From: Oscillospiraceae bacterium | GTDB taxonomy: Bacteria > Bacillota > Clostridia > Oscillospirales > Acutalibacteraceae | Length of the DNA: 64,000 bases | Assembly: GCA_031267965.1 (NCBI GenBank) | Contig: JAIRYC010000095.1 | Location: 1 to 64,000, forward strand | Direction: 5' to 3' | In this document: one piece after another, positions 34,702-43,081 of the stretch | How the letters are laid out: every line of letters begins with the position of its first letter | Numbering within the stretch: position 1 is the stretch's first letter | Notes under the pieces: generated by a model | What the model was told of the DNA's origin: nothing | The model's database searches: none | The model's input: the letters and a program-made list of their open reading frames with translations, nothing else | Program-made: the position numbers and the translations under genes

Positions 34702-35584
34702 GTCAGTTGCCGCACTGCGGCGGTGGGGCAAGGAATTGTTGTGCAAAGCGGAGGTAGAGAACGCGGTCGCCGAATGTGACTGGCTTTTGTGTCACGCGTT
34801 AGGGTGCACCACAACGGAAATGCTGCTAATGGAGACCGCTGCATCTGATTCAAACGCCCGCTTTACAGAGCTTATCAACCGCCGCGCCGCAGGTGAACCC
34901 GTGCAGTACCTGCTTGGCAAATGGGATTTTTATGGTCTGACCTTTGACGTTGGCGAGGGCGTGCTGATTCCCCGGCCGGAAACGGAGCTTTTGGCGCAGC
35001 GGGCGGTGGAAATTGCCAGCGAAATCCCAACTCCTGTTATTGTGGATTTATGCGCCGGCACAGGTTGTATCGGCCTGACAATTGCGCGCCAAGTGCCGCA
35101 AAGTCAGGTTTGGCTGGTGGAAAAATCTTCCGAGGCGTTCGCCTATCTCCAACAAAATGCCGCAAGATTTGCCGCAACGAATACCACGCTTCTTCAAGGG
35201 GATATCCTCACCCACGATTTTTGTGGCATTCCGCCTTGCGACATCATCTGTGCAAACCCGCCTTATATTCCAGCCAGCAAACTCCTAACCCTCCAGCGTG
35301 AAGTCCGGTGCGAACCTGCAATGGCGCTGAATGGCGGTGCAGACGGATTGGATTTCTACCGCGCCATTGCCGCAAGCTGGACAGGCGGACAACGCTTGCG
35401 GGCGGACACTCAAAGAAACCGAACGCCCATCAAGCCGGGCAGCACAATCCTGCTGGAGCTGGGCGACGGGCAATACGAAGCGGTCGCACATATGTTCAAA
35501 GAGAAGGGCTTTGAGGTTTCGGCAATCTCAGACAATGCGGGACATCTGCGGGTGCTGGAGGCAAGAAAAAAGGAGAACACTTAG
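34691..35584 (+). CDS. prmC: Release factor glutamine methyltransferase
   Basis: Methylates the Gln of the GGQ motif in RF1/RF2, the protein encoded at the left edge of this window. The 297-residue product has the N-terminal helical domain, FDVGEGVLIPRPETELL, SAM motif VDLCAGTGCIGLTIA, and the catalytic ANPPYIP (NPPY). A stretch RLRADTQRNRTPIKPGS before LLELGDG is slightly longer than usual. ATG 34691 fits the family start best. The upstream in-frame GTG (34676) cannot be excluded, as neither has a good ribosome site and both overlap the previous gene. Confidence 0.94.
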   Translation: MSAKSVAALRRWGKELLCKAEVENAVAECDWLLCHALGCTTTEMLLMETAASDSNARFTELINRRAAGEPVQYLLGKWDFYGLTFDVGEGVLIPRPETELLAQRAVEIASEIPTPVIVDLCAGTGCIGLTIARQVPQSQVWLVEKSSEAFAYLQQNAARFAATNTTLLQGDILTHDFCGIPPCDIICANPPYIPASKLLTLQREVRCEPAMALNGGADGLDFYRAIAASWTGGQRLRADTQRNRTPIKPGSTILLELGDGQYEAVAHMFKEKGFEVSAISDNAGHLRVLEARKKENT

Positions 35585-35676
35585 CGTGAAAAATAAAATA
35601 AAGAAAGGATGCGAGGGAAAAGCGCAGAGTTTTTATAACTTTTTGTGCACGACCTCTCTCGCACATGGTGAATAAC

Positions 35677-36384
35677 ATGATTTTGGAATTGATTCGTACT
35701 ATTTTAGGAAGCGGCGAGTTTGGTGGGGATGCCGTTCTCATTGCGCTGGTTCAGCTTATTGCGCTGGCATTTATATTGCTCTGTTGCCTGCCTTTCCACG
35801 AGTTTGCCCATGCATGGATGGCGAACAAGTTGGGCGATGAAACGCCCCGCTTTGCCGGTCGGCTGACACTCAATCCGTTTGCGCACCTTGATTGGCTGGG
35901 CGCCGCTATGATGCTTTTGGTTGGCATTGGTTATGCAAAGCCGGTGCCGATTAATCCACGGAATATGCGCTGCGGCACCCAAAAAGGTCTTGCGCTCACG
36001 TCGCTGGCGGGACCTGCTTCTAATATTCTGCTCGCGTTTGTGATTCTGCTGATAAGCAATATTATCAAGGCCTTTGCCGGCAACGGGAGCAATGAAACCG
36101 TGGATTTGATCAATTATTTTCTTGGCTTTGCCGCAAGAATTAATATCACTCTGGCCGTGTTTAACCTGTTGCCGCTCCCACCGCTGGACGGCTTCAATAT
36201 TCTGCAAATTTTTCTGCCATACAAAGCCATGCGTTTTGTTTCGCAGTACCATGCCTATATTCGTTATGCCTTGCTGGCTGTGCTTTTGCTTGGCTGGCTT
36301 AGCCAACCAATCTATTTCCTTTCCGGCATGCTTGAACGCGGACTGAGCTGGCTTGCAGATCTGCCGTTTGCGCTGATTGGGTGA
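35677..36384 (+). CDS. Site-2 protease-type M50 metallopeptidase
   Basis: 235-residue intramembrane zinc protease. It shows HEFAHAW (HExxH) in the first conserved helix, the GPASN turn (LAGPASNILLAF), and NLLPLPPLDGFN with the third-ligand Asp. Five or six membrane segments and no PDZ or CBS domain, so it belongs to the small YwhC/Rip-like group often beside scpA in Clostridia. GGTGA lies 5 nt before ATG 35677, favoured over ATG 35665. scpA starts 6 nt after its stop. Confidence 0.92.
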   Translation: MILELIRTILGSGEFGGDAVLIALVQLIALAFILLCCLPFHEFAHAWMANKLGDETPRFAGRLTLNPFAHLDWLGAAMMLLVGIGYAKPVPINPRNMRCGTQKGLALTSLAGPASNILLAFVILLISNIIKAFAGNGSNETVDLINYFLGFAARINITLAVFNLLPLPPLDGFNILQIFLPYKAMRFVSQYHAYIRYALLAVLLLGWLSQPIYFLSGMLERGLSWLADLPFALIG

Positions 36385-36390
36385 TTGTGA

Positions 36391-37131
36391 ATGATAACAT
36401 CCAATCCACAGTATAAGTTGGGTGACTTCGAGGGTCCGCTGGATTTGCTGCTACACCTTGTGAGCAAACACAAGGTAGATATTTGCGATGTGCCGATCCT
36501 TGCGCTTATCTCGCAGTATTTGACCTATGTGCGGACTGCGCGTAATGAGGATTTAGACACTGCAAGCTCGTTTTTGGAGATGGCCGCACGCCTTGTCTAT
36601 ATCAAATCCCTCACGCTTTTGCCACGCCAAGAGGAATTGGAGGACCTGACACAGGAACTGCGCGAGGAAATTCTCGGCTATCGCGACTGTAAGTTGCTGG
36701 CGAATAAACTCCGCACCTCTGTGGGAGGGTTTGACTATGTCCCGCGCGAAGGTGAACCGACCATTGTCGCCGACATGACCTACAACCGCCTGCACGAGTC
36801 CTCGGAGTTGCTGCGCTGGTATATGGCGGCTGTCGGGCGGAAAAAGCGCAAGCTTCCGCCGCCGGTGCAGGCGTTTAACGGGATTTTGGCGCATAAAATC
36901 GTATCCGTGAGTGAGAAAGCGCGGATATTGCTGGAATCCTTTGTGAAGGGCGGTAAAACGTTGCTGAGCAAGCTGTTCCGCACGGCACAAAGCCGCTCAG
37001 AGCTTGTTGCTACGTTCCTCGCAATCCTTGCACTGGCCAAATCACGCAACGTACGCATTGAGGGCGAGGGGGCCAAAGTCGGTGCTGTACTCCTAAAACG
37101 CGAATGGGTAGATGACGGCGGTTTTAGTTGA
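36391..37131 (+). CDS. scpA: Segregation and condensation protein A
   Basis: Kleisin subunit of the SMC-ScpAB condensin. The 246 residues start with YKLGDFEGPLDLLLHLVSKHKVDICDVPI, the ScpA signature. They include LEMAARLVYIKSLTLLPR and a C-terminal winged-helix region with FLAILALAKSRNVR. GGGTGAT near the M50 stop acts as its ribosome site. smc is not in the window. Confidence 0.97.
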   Translation: MITSNPQYKLGDFEGPLDLLLHLVSKHKVDICDVPILALISQYLTYVRTARNEDLDTASSFLEMAARLVYIKSLTLLPRQEELEDLTQELREEILGYRDCKLLANKLRTSVGGFDYVPREGEPTIVADMTYNRLHESSELLRWYMAAVGRKKRKLPPPVQAFNGILAHKIVSVSEKARILLESFVKGGKTLLSKLFRTAQSRSELVATFLAILALAKSRNVRIEGEGAKVGAVLLKREWVDDGGFS

Positions 37132-37228
37132 TCGCCAGCCAACATTTCGCTGGATTACGACTGGATACAATGCATTCTCTGTAAAGGCAAATGCCTTGAC
37201 ACAAAAAAGGATCAAGAAAGGATAATAT

Positions 37229-37759
37229 ATGCCATATTTGGGCGACGATAGCTTTTTAGCGGCACTGGAGGCCATATTGTTTACCGCTGGCGAACCTCTG
37301 ACGGTCAAGCGTATATCCGATGCGCTGGATGCGCACCGCGAAGCCGTGCAAGAAGGTCTTGAAACCTTGCGTGAGCATTTGAACGAGCCTTCGCGCGGGA
37401 TTTGCCTTCTGCGGCTTGGTGATGCATGGCAGCTTTGCGCTAAGCCGGACTATGCCGGTCAGGTGCGCGAAACACTTGAAATCAAGCGTAATGTGCCGCT
37501 TTCCGGCGCTGCGTTTGAGGTGCTGGCAATTATCGCTTACCATCAACCTGTCACCAAATCCTACTGTGAACAGGTGCGCGGTGTGGACTGCGGCGGTGTG
37601 GTGAATACGCTCTGTCAGCGCGGCCTCGTTGAGGAAAAAGGCAGGCTGGAGTTGCCCGGCCGCCCGATTACATACGGTACAACGCCGGACTTCCTGCGGT
37701 GTTTCTGTCTTGCAAGCTTAGATGACTTGCCGGAACTTGAAACCGAAGAATCATATTAA
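37229..37759 (+). CDS. scpB: Segregation and condensation protein B
   Basis: 176-residue partner of ScpA with two winged-helix domains. Visible signatures are AALEAILFTAGEPLTVKRIS (N-terminal), AAFEVLAIIAYHQPVTKSYCEQVRGVD (central), and LPGRPITYGTTPDFLRCF (C-terminal). AAAGGA precedes the ATG. The 97-bp gap after scpA shows no clear promoter or terminator, so both are probably co-transcribed. Confidence 0.97.
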   Translation: MPYLGDDSFLAALEAILFTAGEPLTVKRISDALDAHREAVQEGLETLREHLNEPSRGICLLRLGDAWQLCAKPDYAGQVRETLEIKRNVPLSGAAFEVLAIIAYHQPVTKSYCEQVRGVDCGGVVNTLCQRGLVEEKGRLELPGRPITYGTTPDFLRCFCLASLDDLPELETEESY

Positions 37760-37774
37760 TAAAAGGAGACAGTA

Positions 37775-38548
37775 ATGTCAAACCTCATCTATGTTTTTAC
37801 CGGAACAGGCAACAGCCTGTACGCCGCGAAAAAAATCGCTGCGGCGCTTGGCGACACCCAAATCTGTTTGATGCGCAACGTGCCGGCGGCTATTGGCACG
37901 CATGAGCGCATCGGCTTTGTTTTTCCGTGCTTTGGAGCGGGTGCCCCACAGGCTGTTATTGATTTTGTCCGCAAGCTGGATATTACCCCGCACAGCGCAA
38001 ATTACTTTTTTGCTGTGGCAACGGCCGGGGACAGCGGCGCAAACTCAATTCCAATGCTTTGGCGCGAGCTTGAGCGCAAGGGCATTGTGTTGGATTATGG
38101 TGCGGATGTTCAAACGGTTGGTAATTACATTGCGCTTTATCGAATGTCCAAGCACCCTGAGCCAAAGCTAATTGCAGCAAACGAGAAAGCGGAAAAAATC
38201 GCTCAGCAGATTGCTGGCGGCGTACGGCTTGGAAAGAATGCTCCCGTGTTCCATTTTCGTCCGCTTTCGGTCGCATTTTATAAAATTGCCAACAATGTTT
38301 TTGCTGCAAAGGGCAAAAAATTGTGTGTGACTGACGCGTGCACCAGCTGCGGACTGTGTGCAAAGCTTTGTCCGGTTGAAAATATCCGTATGGTAGGCAG
38401 TAAGCCAAACTTCACATATGGAAAATGCGCACAGTGCATGGCATGTGTGCAGTGGTGCCCTAAAGCTGCCATCGAGTGTGGGAAATCAACTGTGGGGCGC
38501 ACACGGTGGCATAATCCGGACATAAAGGCAGAGGAACTGTATAAATAA
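37775..38548 (+). CDS. EFR1-type flavodoxin-ferredoxin fusion protein
   Basis: 257-residue redox protein. The N-terminal flavodoxin-like domain begins YVFTGTGNSLYAAKKIA, with an FMN phosphate loop TGTGNS (about 9-14). The C-terminal domain has two [4Fe-4S] motifs, CTSCGLCAKLCP and CAQCMACVQWCP. Such proteins are frequent in anaerobic Firmicutes as electron carriers of unknown partners. A strong AAAAGGAGA site precedes the ATG. It follows scpB by 15 bp but is functionally unrelated. Confidence 0.92.
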   Translation: MSNLIYVFTGTGNSLYAAKKIAAALGDTQICLMRNVPAAIGTHERIGFVFPCFGAGAPQAVIDFVRKLDITPHSANYFFAVATAGDSGANSIPMLWRELERKGIVLDYGADVQTVGNYIALYRMSKHPEPKLIAANEKAEKIAQQIAGGVRLGKNAPVFHFRPLSVAFYKIANNVFAAKGKKLCVTDACTSCGLCAKLCPVENIRMVGSKPNFTYGKCAQCMACVQWCPKAAIECGKSTVGRTRWHNPDIKAEELYK

Positions 38549-38631
38549 CCACCGCCCCCTCACCTGTGACAGTGGGTATGTCAATTCTATGAAGTTGTGC
38601 AATGTGTCGCTTGAATGCGTCTGGTTGAAGC

Positions 38632-38660
38632 TTGCATAGTCGTATCGAATGCTGTATAAT
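38632..38660 (+). promoter_or_regulatory. Promoter of the phenylacetate-CoA ligase gene
   Basis: TTGCAT (38632-38637), 17 bp, perfect TATAAT (38655-38660). Initiation near 38667 would give a leader of about 230 nt, much longer than elsewhere in the window. A small hairpin CCAGA-GGTA-TCTGG and the palindrome at 38857 lie in it; no known riboswitch is recognised. Confidence 0.72.
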
Positions 38661-38856
38661 AAATCGTAAGAGTGGTTTCTTTGACCTCCTATCCCAGAGG
38701 TATCTGGTGTTTACATCTCCAAATTCTCGTGCTTATGGCGTGTATCATTTTGGCATTTCGTAAGAAATATCCGCCCATATGGCACGGCAGCGCCTATTTC
38801 TATTCAGTTCCACCGCTCTGCGTCTCATATTATGCACAAATCCTTTTTGTTTCTCA

Positions 38857-38876
38857 AATGTTTTTGCAAAAACATT
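38857..38876. repeat. 20-bp perfect palindrome before the phenylacetate-CoA ligase gene
   Basis: AATGTTTTTG followed by its exact reverse complement CAAAAACATT. It ends 6 nt before the GGGAGG ribosome site of the gene at 38900. In DNA it could be an operator; in RNA it would be a near-loopless hairpin beside the ribosome site. Confidence 0.65.
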
Positions 38877-38899
38877 ATCAATAGGGAGGAATCAGGTTA

Positions 38900-40198
38900 A
38901 TGCATTACTATCAACCCGAAATCGAGTGCGCAAGCAGAGAGCGATTGCGCGAAATTCAGTCCGACCGGCTGCACAAAATGGTGCGCAACTGCTACAGCAA
39001 TGTACCGTTCTACAAGCGTAAGCTGGACGAAATTGGCTTACATCCCGAGGACATCCAATCCATTGACGACATCGTCAAGCTGCCCTTCACCGTTAAGCAG
39101 GACCTGCGCGACAATTACCCATATGGACTGTTCGCAGTTGGCAGGGATAAGCTTGTGCGCATTCACGCCTCGTCCGGCACTACCGGCAAGCAGACGGTTG
39201 TCGGCTACACAAAAGAGGATCTGCTCCACTGGGCGGAGGGTGCGGCGCGTGCAATCGTCGCGGCGGGCGGCAGCGCAAACGATTTTATCCACGTCAGCTA
39301 TGGCTACGGGCTGTTCACCGGCGGGCTTGGCCTGCATGACGGCGCAGATCTGCTGGGTGCAATTGCAATCCCCGTCAGCAGCGGCAACACCAAGCGGCAA
39401 GTGCAGATTTTACAGGATTTCCAGTCGGATATCCTCTGCTGCACGCCGTCGTATGCCATGTTTATTGGTGAAACACTGCGCGAAATGGGGATCAGGCCGG
39501 ACGAAATTCCCTTGCGCGCCGGCATCTTTGGCGCGGAGGCATGGAGCGAAAACATGCGCCATGAGATTGAAAAAGCGCTGGGAATCAAAGCATACGATAT
39601 CTACGGACTGAGCGAAATCGCTGGGCCCGGCGTGTCCTACGAATGCGAAGAGCAAACCGGCATGCACGTTTGCGAAGACTATTTCTACCCCGAAATCATT
39701 GACCCCGATACGCTCCGGCCCCTACCGGACGGAGCGTATGGCGAGCTGGTATTCACCTGCATTGGCAAAGAAGCACTGCCGCTTGTCCGCTACCGCACGC
39801 GTGATATTTCCTGCCTGACACGGGAAAAATGCTCATGTGGGCGTACGCTTGTCAAAATGAAAAAGCCGCGTGGGCGCAGCGACGATATGCTGATTATCCG
39901 CGGCGTAAACGTATTCCCGTCACAGGTGGAGCACGTCATTTTGTCGCTTGGCATGGAACCAAACTACCAAATTGTCATTGAGCGCGAAAACAATCTTGAC
40001 GCTATGACAGTCTGCATTGAGATGAGCGATAAAATGTTCAGCGACGAAATCAGCGAGATTACCGCGACCGAAAAACGGATTGCCGCGGCCATGCTTTCAA
40101 CGCTGGGCGTGGGTGCAAAAGTAAAGCTTGTGGAGCCACGTACATTGCCGCGCAGCGAGGGCAAGGCGGTGCGTGTTGTGGATAAACGCAAAATTTGA
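38900..40198 (+). CDS. Phenylacetate-CoA ligase (PaaK-like)
   Basis: 432-residue member of the ANL adenylating superfamily making aryl-acetyl-CoA from acid, ATP and CoA. Signatures are the P-loop ASSGTTGKQT (about 91-100), YGLSEIAGPGVSYEC (aromatic-acid class), VRYRTRDIS, and GRSDDMLIIRGVNVFPSQVE. Together with the double-ACT protein that follows, this is the pairing often seen with indolepyruvate oxidoreductase in anaerobes degrading aromatic amino acids. The oxidoreductase itself is not here. Confidence 0.93.
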   Translation: MHYYQPEIECASRERLREIQSDRLHKMVRNCYSNVPFYKRKLDEIGLHPEDIQSIDDIVKLPFTVKQDLRDNYPYGLFAVGRDKLVRIHASSGTTGKQTVVGYTKEDLLHWAEGAARAIVAAGGSANDFIHVSYGYGLFTGGLGLHDGADLLGAIAIPVSSGNTKRQVQILQDFQSDILCCTPSYAMFIGETLREMGIRPDEIPLRAGIFGAEAWSENMRHEIEKALGIKAYDIYGLSEIAGPGVSYECEEQTGMHVCEDYFYPEIIDPDTLRPLPDGAYGELVFTCIGKEALPLVRYRTRDISCLTREKCSCGRTLVKMKKPRGRSDDMLIIRGVNVFPSQVEHVILSLGMEPNYQIVIERENNLDAMTVCIEMSDKMFSDEISEITATEKRIAAAMLSTLGVGAKVKLVEPRTLPRSEGKAVRVVDKRKI

Positions 40199-40266
40199 CT
40201 TTATAACAATTCCTGAGCATCCGTGGTGTAAATACCGAGCGAACATAAAATAGAGGAGGAATTCTC

Positions 40267-40692
40267 ATGGAAATTCTGCAACTATCTATCTTTGCCGAGA
40301 ACCGTCCGGGTCGCTTGGCGGAGCTGACTGAAAAAATAGCCTCACTGGGCATTGACGTCCGCGCACTTTCGCTGGCGGATTCCGCTGACTACGGCGTCCT
40401 GCGTCTCATTGTTGCGGAACCGGAAAAAGCACTCGCTTGCCTGCGCGCGCAGCAGCTTATGGCTACAGGTACACCTGTGCTTGGTGTTGCGGTTGATGAC
40501 GACCCCGGCAGTTTTGCCAAGGTGGTGCGCGTTCTGGCGGATGCGAATATCAGCGTGGAGTACGCCTATGCTTTCCTCACGCCGACCCGCGGCAAAGCGG
40601 GGGTTATCTTGCGTGTTAAGGATAACGCCGCGGCGACCGCCGCACTGCAATTGGCAAAAATTGAGTTGCTCTCACAGGAACAGATTTTCTAA
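40267..40692 (+). CDS. Double ACT-domain protein
   Basis: 141-residue protein made of two ACT domains: LSIFAENRPGRLAELTEKIASLGID (about 6-70) and VAVDDDPGSFAKVVRVLADANISVEY (about 74-140). ACT domains bind amino acids, so it may sense an aromatic amino acid or its product for the preceding ligase. AGGAGG precedes the ATG. Co-transcribed with the ligase and ended by a clear terminator. Confidence 0.92.
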   Translation: MEILQLSIFAENRPGRLAELTEKIASLGIDVRALSLADSADYGVLRLIVAEPEKALACLRAQQLMATGTPVLGVAVDDDPGSFAKVVRVLADANISVEYAYAFLTPTRGKAGVILRVKDNAAATAALQLAKIELLSQEQIF

Positions 40693-40720
40693 ACGGCGGT
40701 CTGACTGTTTATACAAAATA

Positions 40721-40754
40721 AAAATTAGCCCCGGATTTCTCCGAGGCTAATTTT
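40721..40754. terminator. Bidirectional intrinsic terminator
   Basis: AAAATTAGCC (40721-40730) and GGCTAATTTT (40745-40754) form a perfect 10-bp stem extended by CGG/CCG inside. A/T flanks allow termination in both directions, serving the ACT gene (+) and the convergent gene at 40764 (-). Confidence 0.9.
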
Positions 40755-40763
40755 GTCACCGTG

Positions 40764-41684
40764 TTATTTTTTCAAAGCGGCCAAGTCTTTTGCAACAGTA
40801 ATTTCCGCATAGCAGATTAGGTTAAAATCGTCGTCGTAACGCTCAACAATCAGCGGCGTGTTGGTTTTGCTGTCGTTCTCCAGCTCCAAGGCGTAGAAAT
40901 AACGCTGAGTTTTGCCGGGATATGTTTTCTCGGTCCACTTGTATTCAAGCGCGGAGGGGTCCAAGCCCTTGAGCAGACTGGTTAGGCCTGTAAGCGGCTT
41001 CAACTCCTTGCTATCACCCTTAAGATAAAAGTACGTTATGTCAAAATTCGGCGCTGTGTCCTGAGAGCCGGTGTTCTTGTGGTCAAAATAAAGCACAACA
41101 GCCTTGTCAATGCTGCTTTCAGCAAGGTGCGCGCCCTTAAAGGTGATTGTCCCGTCGCCTATGCTGATTGTGCCGTCAGCGCTGCTCGGCTCCTCCGAAG
41201 GTGTAAACGGCTCGGCCTTGCTCGCAAGAACATCAAGTACTGTCTTCTTTTTATTATCCTCCGTCCAATAAACGTGTCCGTTCAACTGGGCGGTAACTTT
41301 GTAATATTTGTTCTTTTCAAGCGGCTTTTCCAGATTGCGCACGTCCAGCGCAAACGAATTTTCGCTGCGGGAAATATAGGCGGTCTGGTATTTGTGAACG
41401 ATGTCCCCGTCCTCGTCCTCAAAGGTTTCCTCAAAAACCTCACCGGCAATATACACCGAGACGGTGAATTTTTCGGTGAGGCTCGAGCTGCGTTCCGGAC
41501 TGCTTATTGCGGAATCAAGCAGTCCGTAAACCTCGTTGGGACTTTTTGTTGTTTCACCGCTGATGATCTTTTTAACGTCGCCCCAAGGTGACGGCACCAC
41601 ACCAAATAGCGAGGCAATGCTGTAACCTCCGAGTACCAGTACGACAAAAATCACGGAAACGATGATTGAGCCTCTTCTGCGCAT
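40764..41684 (-). CDS. Membrane-anchored extracellular protein, DUF5067-like
   Basis: 306-residue protein with an N-terminal membrane helix (about 6-26, no lipobox) and an extracytoplasmic part. The region about 150-280 (IGDGTITFKGAHL..., VVLYFDHKNTGSQDTAPNFDITYF) resembles the immunoglobulin-like fold of DUF5067/DUF4352 proteins, which describe electrostatic or protein-binding surface domains. No more precise role can be given. GGAG lies 6 nt before the ATG. Single gene with its own promoter and terminator. Confidence 0.75.
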   Translation of the reverse strand: MRRRGSIIVSVIFVVLVLGGYSIASLFGVVPSPWGDVKKIISGETTKSPNEVYGLLDSAISSPERSSSLTEKFTVSVYIAGEVFEETFEDEDGDIVHKYQTAYISRSENSFALDVRNLEKPLEKNKYYKVTAQLNGHVYWTEDNKKKTVLDVLASKAEPFTPSEEPSSADGTISIGDGTITFKGAHLAESSIDKAVVLYFDHKNTGSQDTAPNFDITYFYLKGDSKELKPLTGLTSLLKGLDPSALEYKWTEKTYPGKTQRYFYALELENDSKTNTPLIVERYDDDFNLICYAEITVAKDLAALKK

Positions 41685-41716
41685 ATAAAACTCCTATTTC
41701 TGATAAAATTCGGGTA

Positions 41717-41745
41717 ATTATACCACGATTATTGTCAAAAAGCAA
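41717..41745 (-). promoter_or_regulatory. Promoter of the DUF5067-like gene
   Basis: Minus strand TTGCTT (complement of 41740-41745), 17 bp, perfect TATAAT (complement of 41717-41722) with TGG in front. Confidence 0.72.
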
Positions 41746-41778
41746 GTATAATATATAACCTGCCGCAAGATATATTTT

Positions 41779-42353
41779 TCAAGTGTTTGTTCTATCAAAA
41801 ACAACAAATTCAGTAATTATATCGCGAAGGCGTATATCGTCAATGTCATGGATGTTCATCATATGGTTTGCTCCTTTGTAATATTTTGTTGCGCTCATAT
41901 CGAAAGGACCATTCATGGGCGGTCCGGGATTAGAAAGGCCAAGTGACCAATCTATATCACGAGGATTAAGATGTTCTTTTTGATTTCCATGGTTAGAGTA
42001 ACGCGTTTCTCTGTATGCACGCCCGCCTTCTCCATAATGGGCGGCTCAGTCGTATCCTAATGGAACTTCGGATTTTTCTGATGTGCTTGGTTCGCCTAAA
42101 AAATCGCTTATCGTCTTCTTTTGAAGGTTTCCATTCTCCACCACGAAAACTACTAATTCCATTTAAAATCATCTTTTTGATTAATTATATCATCTTTTCC
42201 GCTTTTTACACGGTCAAAGCCAATAAATCGGAGATTGTTAAGGTCATCACTTGAAAAATAAAAAACGGGGATTGTCAAAAGTTTCCACTGATTGTTTCCT
42301 AAAAATTGATTTCTCAAGAAATATGGACTAATTCTATAATTTGAAATTTTCAA
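41779..42353 (-). pseudogene. Decayed, unidentified AT-rich gene
   Basis: Reading leftward on the minus strand, one frame gives ISDFLGEPSTSEKSEVPLGYD, a TGA (complement of 42046-42048), then AAHYGEGGRAYRETRYSNHG, HLNPRDIDWSLGLSNPGPP and MNIHDIDDIRLRDIITEF, ending at 41779. Upstream in other frames lie LNNLRFIGFDRVKSGKDD and GISSFRGGEWKPS. The protein-like composition across frames suggests a gene broken by at least one stop and one frameshift. An AAAGGAG-ATG inside (start complement near 41860) could still give a 27-residue peptide. I do not recognise the family. Low GC suggests foreign origin. Confidence 0.5.
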
Positions 42354-42444
42354 TAGTCAATAGTCACTGCTTCCTCTTAGAATACTATAATACCTTTATT
42401 GCAGAACTTTTGTTCTGATTTGTTAAGTACCCCCTCACATTAAT

Positions 42445-42473
42445 TTGCATTTTCTCACAAAACATGGTAAACT
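42445..42473 (+). promoter_or_regulatory. Promoter of the XRE-cupin/acyl-CoA synthetase pair
   Basis: TTGCAT (42445-42450), 17 bp, TAAACT (42468-42473) preceded by TGG, 28 bp upstream of the regulator start. Confidence 0.65.
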
Positions 42474-42501
42474 ATTTTATCCTTAAAAAAGGGGCGTTAT
42501 C

Positions 42502-43056
42502 ATGAACAATAATTGGCTGCAAATCCCCAAGCGAATCCGGGAACTGCGCGAAGTGCTGGAGATCCCACAGGAGTCGCTTGCCCAAGCGCTGCGAGTCCCC
42601 TTGGGGGACTATATTGCAATGGAAAACGGGGAAAAGGACATCCCAATCAGCCTGCTATACAACATCGCGGAGGAACTGGGCACCGACTTCACTGTGCTTT
42701 CTACCGGCGAAGAGCCGCGCATGAACCAATATACGGTCGTCCGTCGTGGCGAAGGCGATCGCTTTGACCGCTTTGCAGGATACCATTTTGAGGGTTTGGC
42801 GGATAACTTTCAAAGCCGCGTGATGAAGCCTATGCTGGTGACGCTTGAAGCGGAGGAACCGGATCCTGAACAGGTAGTCCACAGTGGGCAGGAATTCAAC
42901 TATGTGCTTGAAGGGGAAATTCTCCTCAGGCTCAGCAGTTCCAAAATAAAGCTCAATGTTGGCGATAGTGTTTACTTTAATTCCACGCTGCCGCATTCTC
43001 AAAATGCAATTGGTGGCAAAGCTCGCTTCCTGGCTGTGATTACTGACCAGGGATAG
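42502..43056 (+). CDS. XRE-type regulator with C-terminal cupin
   Basis: 184-residue transcription factor. An N-terminal helix-turn-helix (about 8-62, IRELREVLEIPQESLAQALRVPLGDYIAMENGEKD) joins a cupin domain (about 100-180) with HSGQEFNYVLEGEILLRL and VGDSVYFNSTLPHSQNA. The cupin probably binds a small effector. It sits 25 bp before an acyl-CoA synthetase gene, a pairing common in Clostridia, so it most likely controls that gene and itself in response to an acyl compound. GGGG at 7 nt acts as the ribosome site. Confidence 0.93.
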   Translation: MNNNWLQIPKRIRELREVLEIPQESLAQALRVPLGDYIAMENGEKDIPISLLYNIAEELGTDFTVLSTGEEPRMNQYTVVRRGEGDRFDRFAGYHFEGLADNFQSRVMKPMLVTLEAEEPDPEQVVHSGQEFNYVLEGEILLRLSSSKIKLNVGDSVYFNSTLPHSQNAIGGKARFLAVITDQG

Positions 43057-43081
43057 AGCTTGTTAGAAAGGATTTTTACAT

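Noticed and set aside
37190-37228. Promoter for scpB from TTGACA at 37195
   Set aside because: No acceptable -10 at 16-18 bp spacing; scpB is more simply part of the scpA transcript.
38672-38884. 70-codon leader frame before the phenylacetate-CoA ligase gene
   Set aside because: It needs a GTG start without a ribosome site and has no conserved features; a regulatory leader is a simpler reading.
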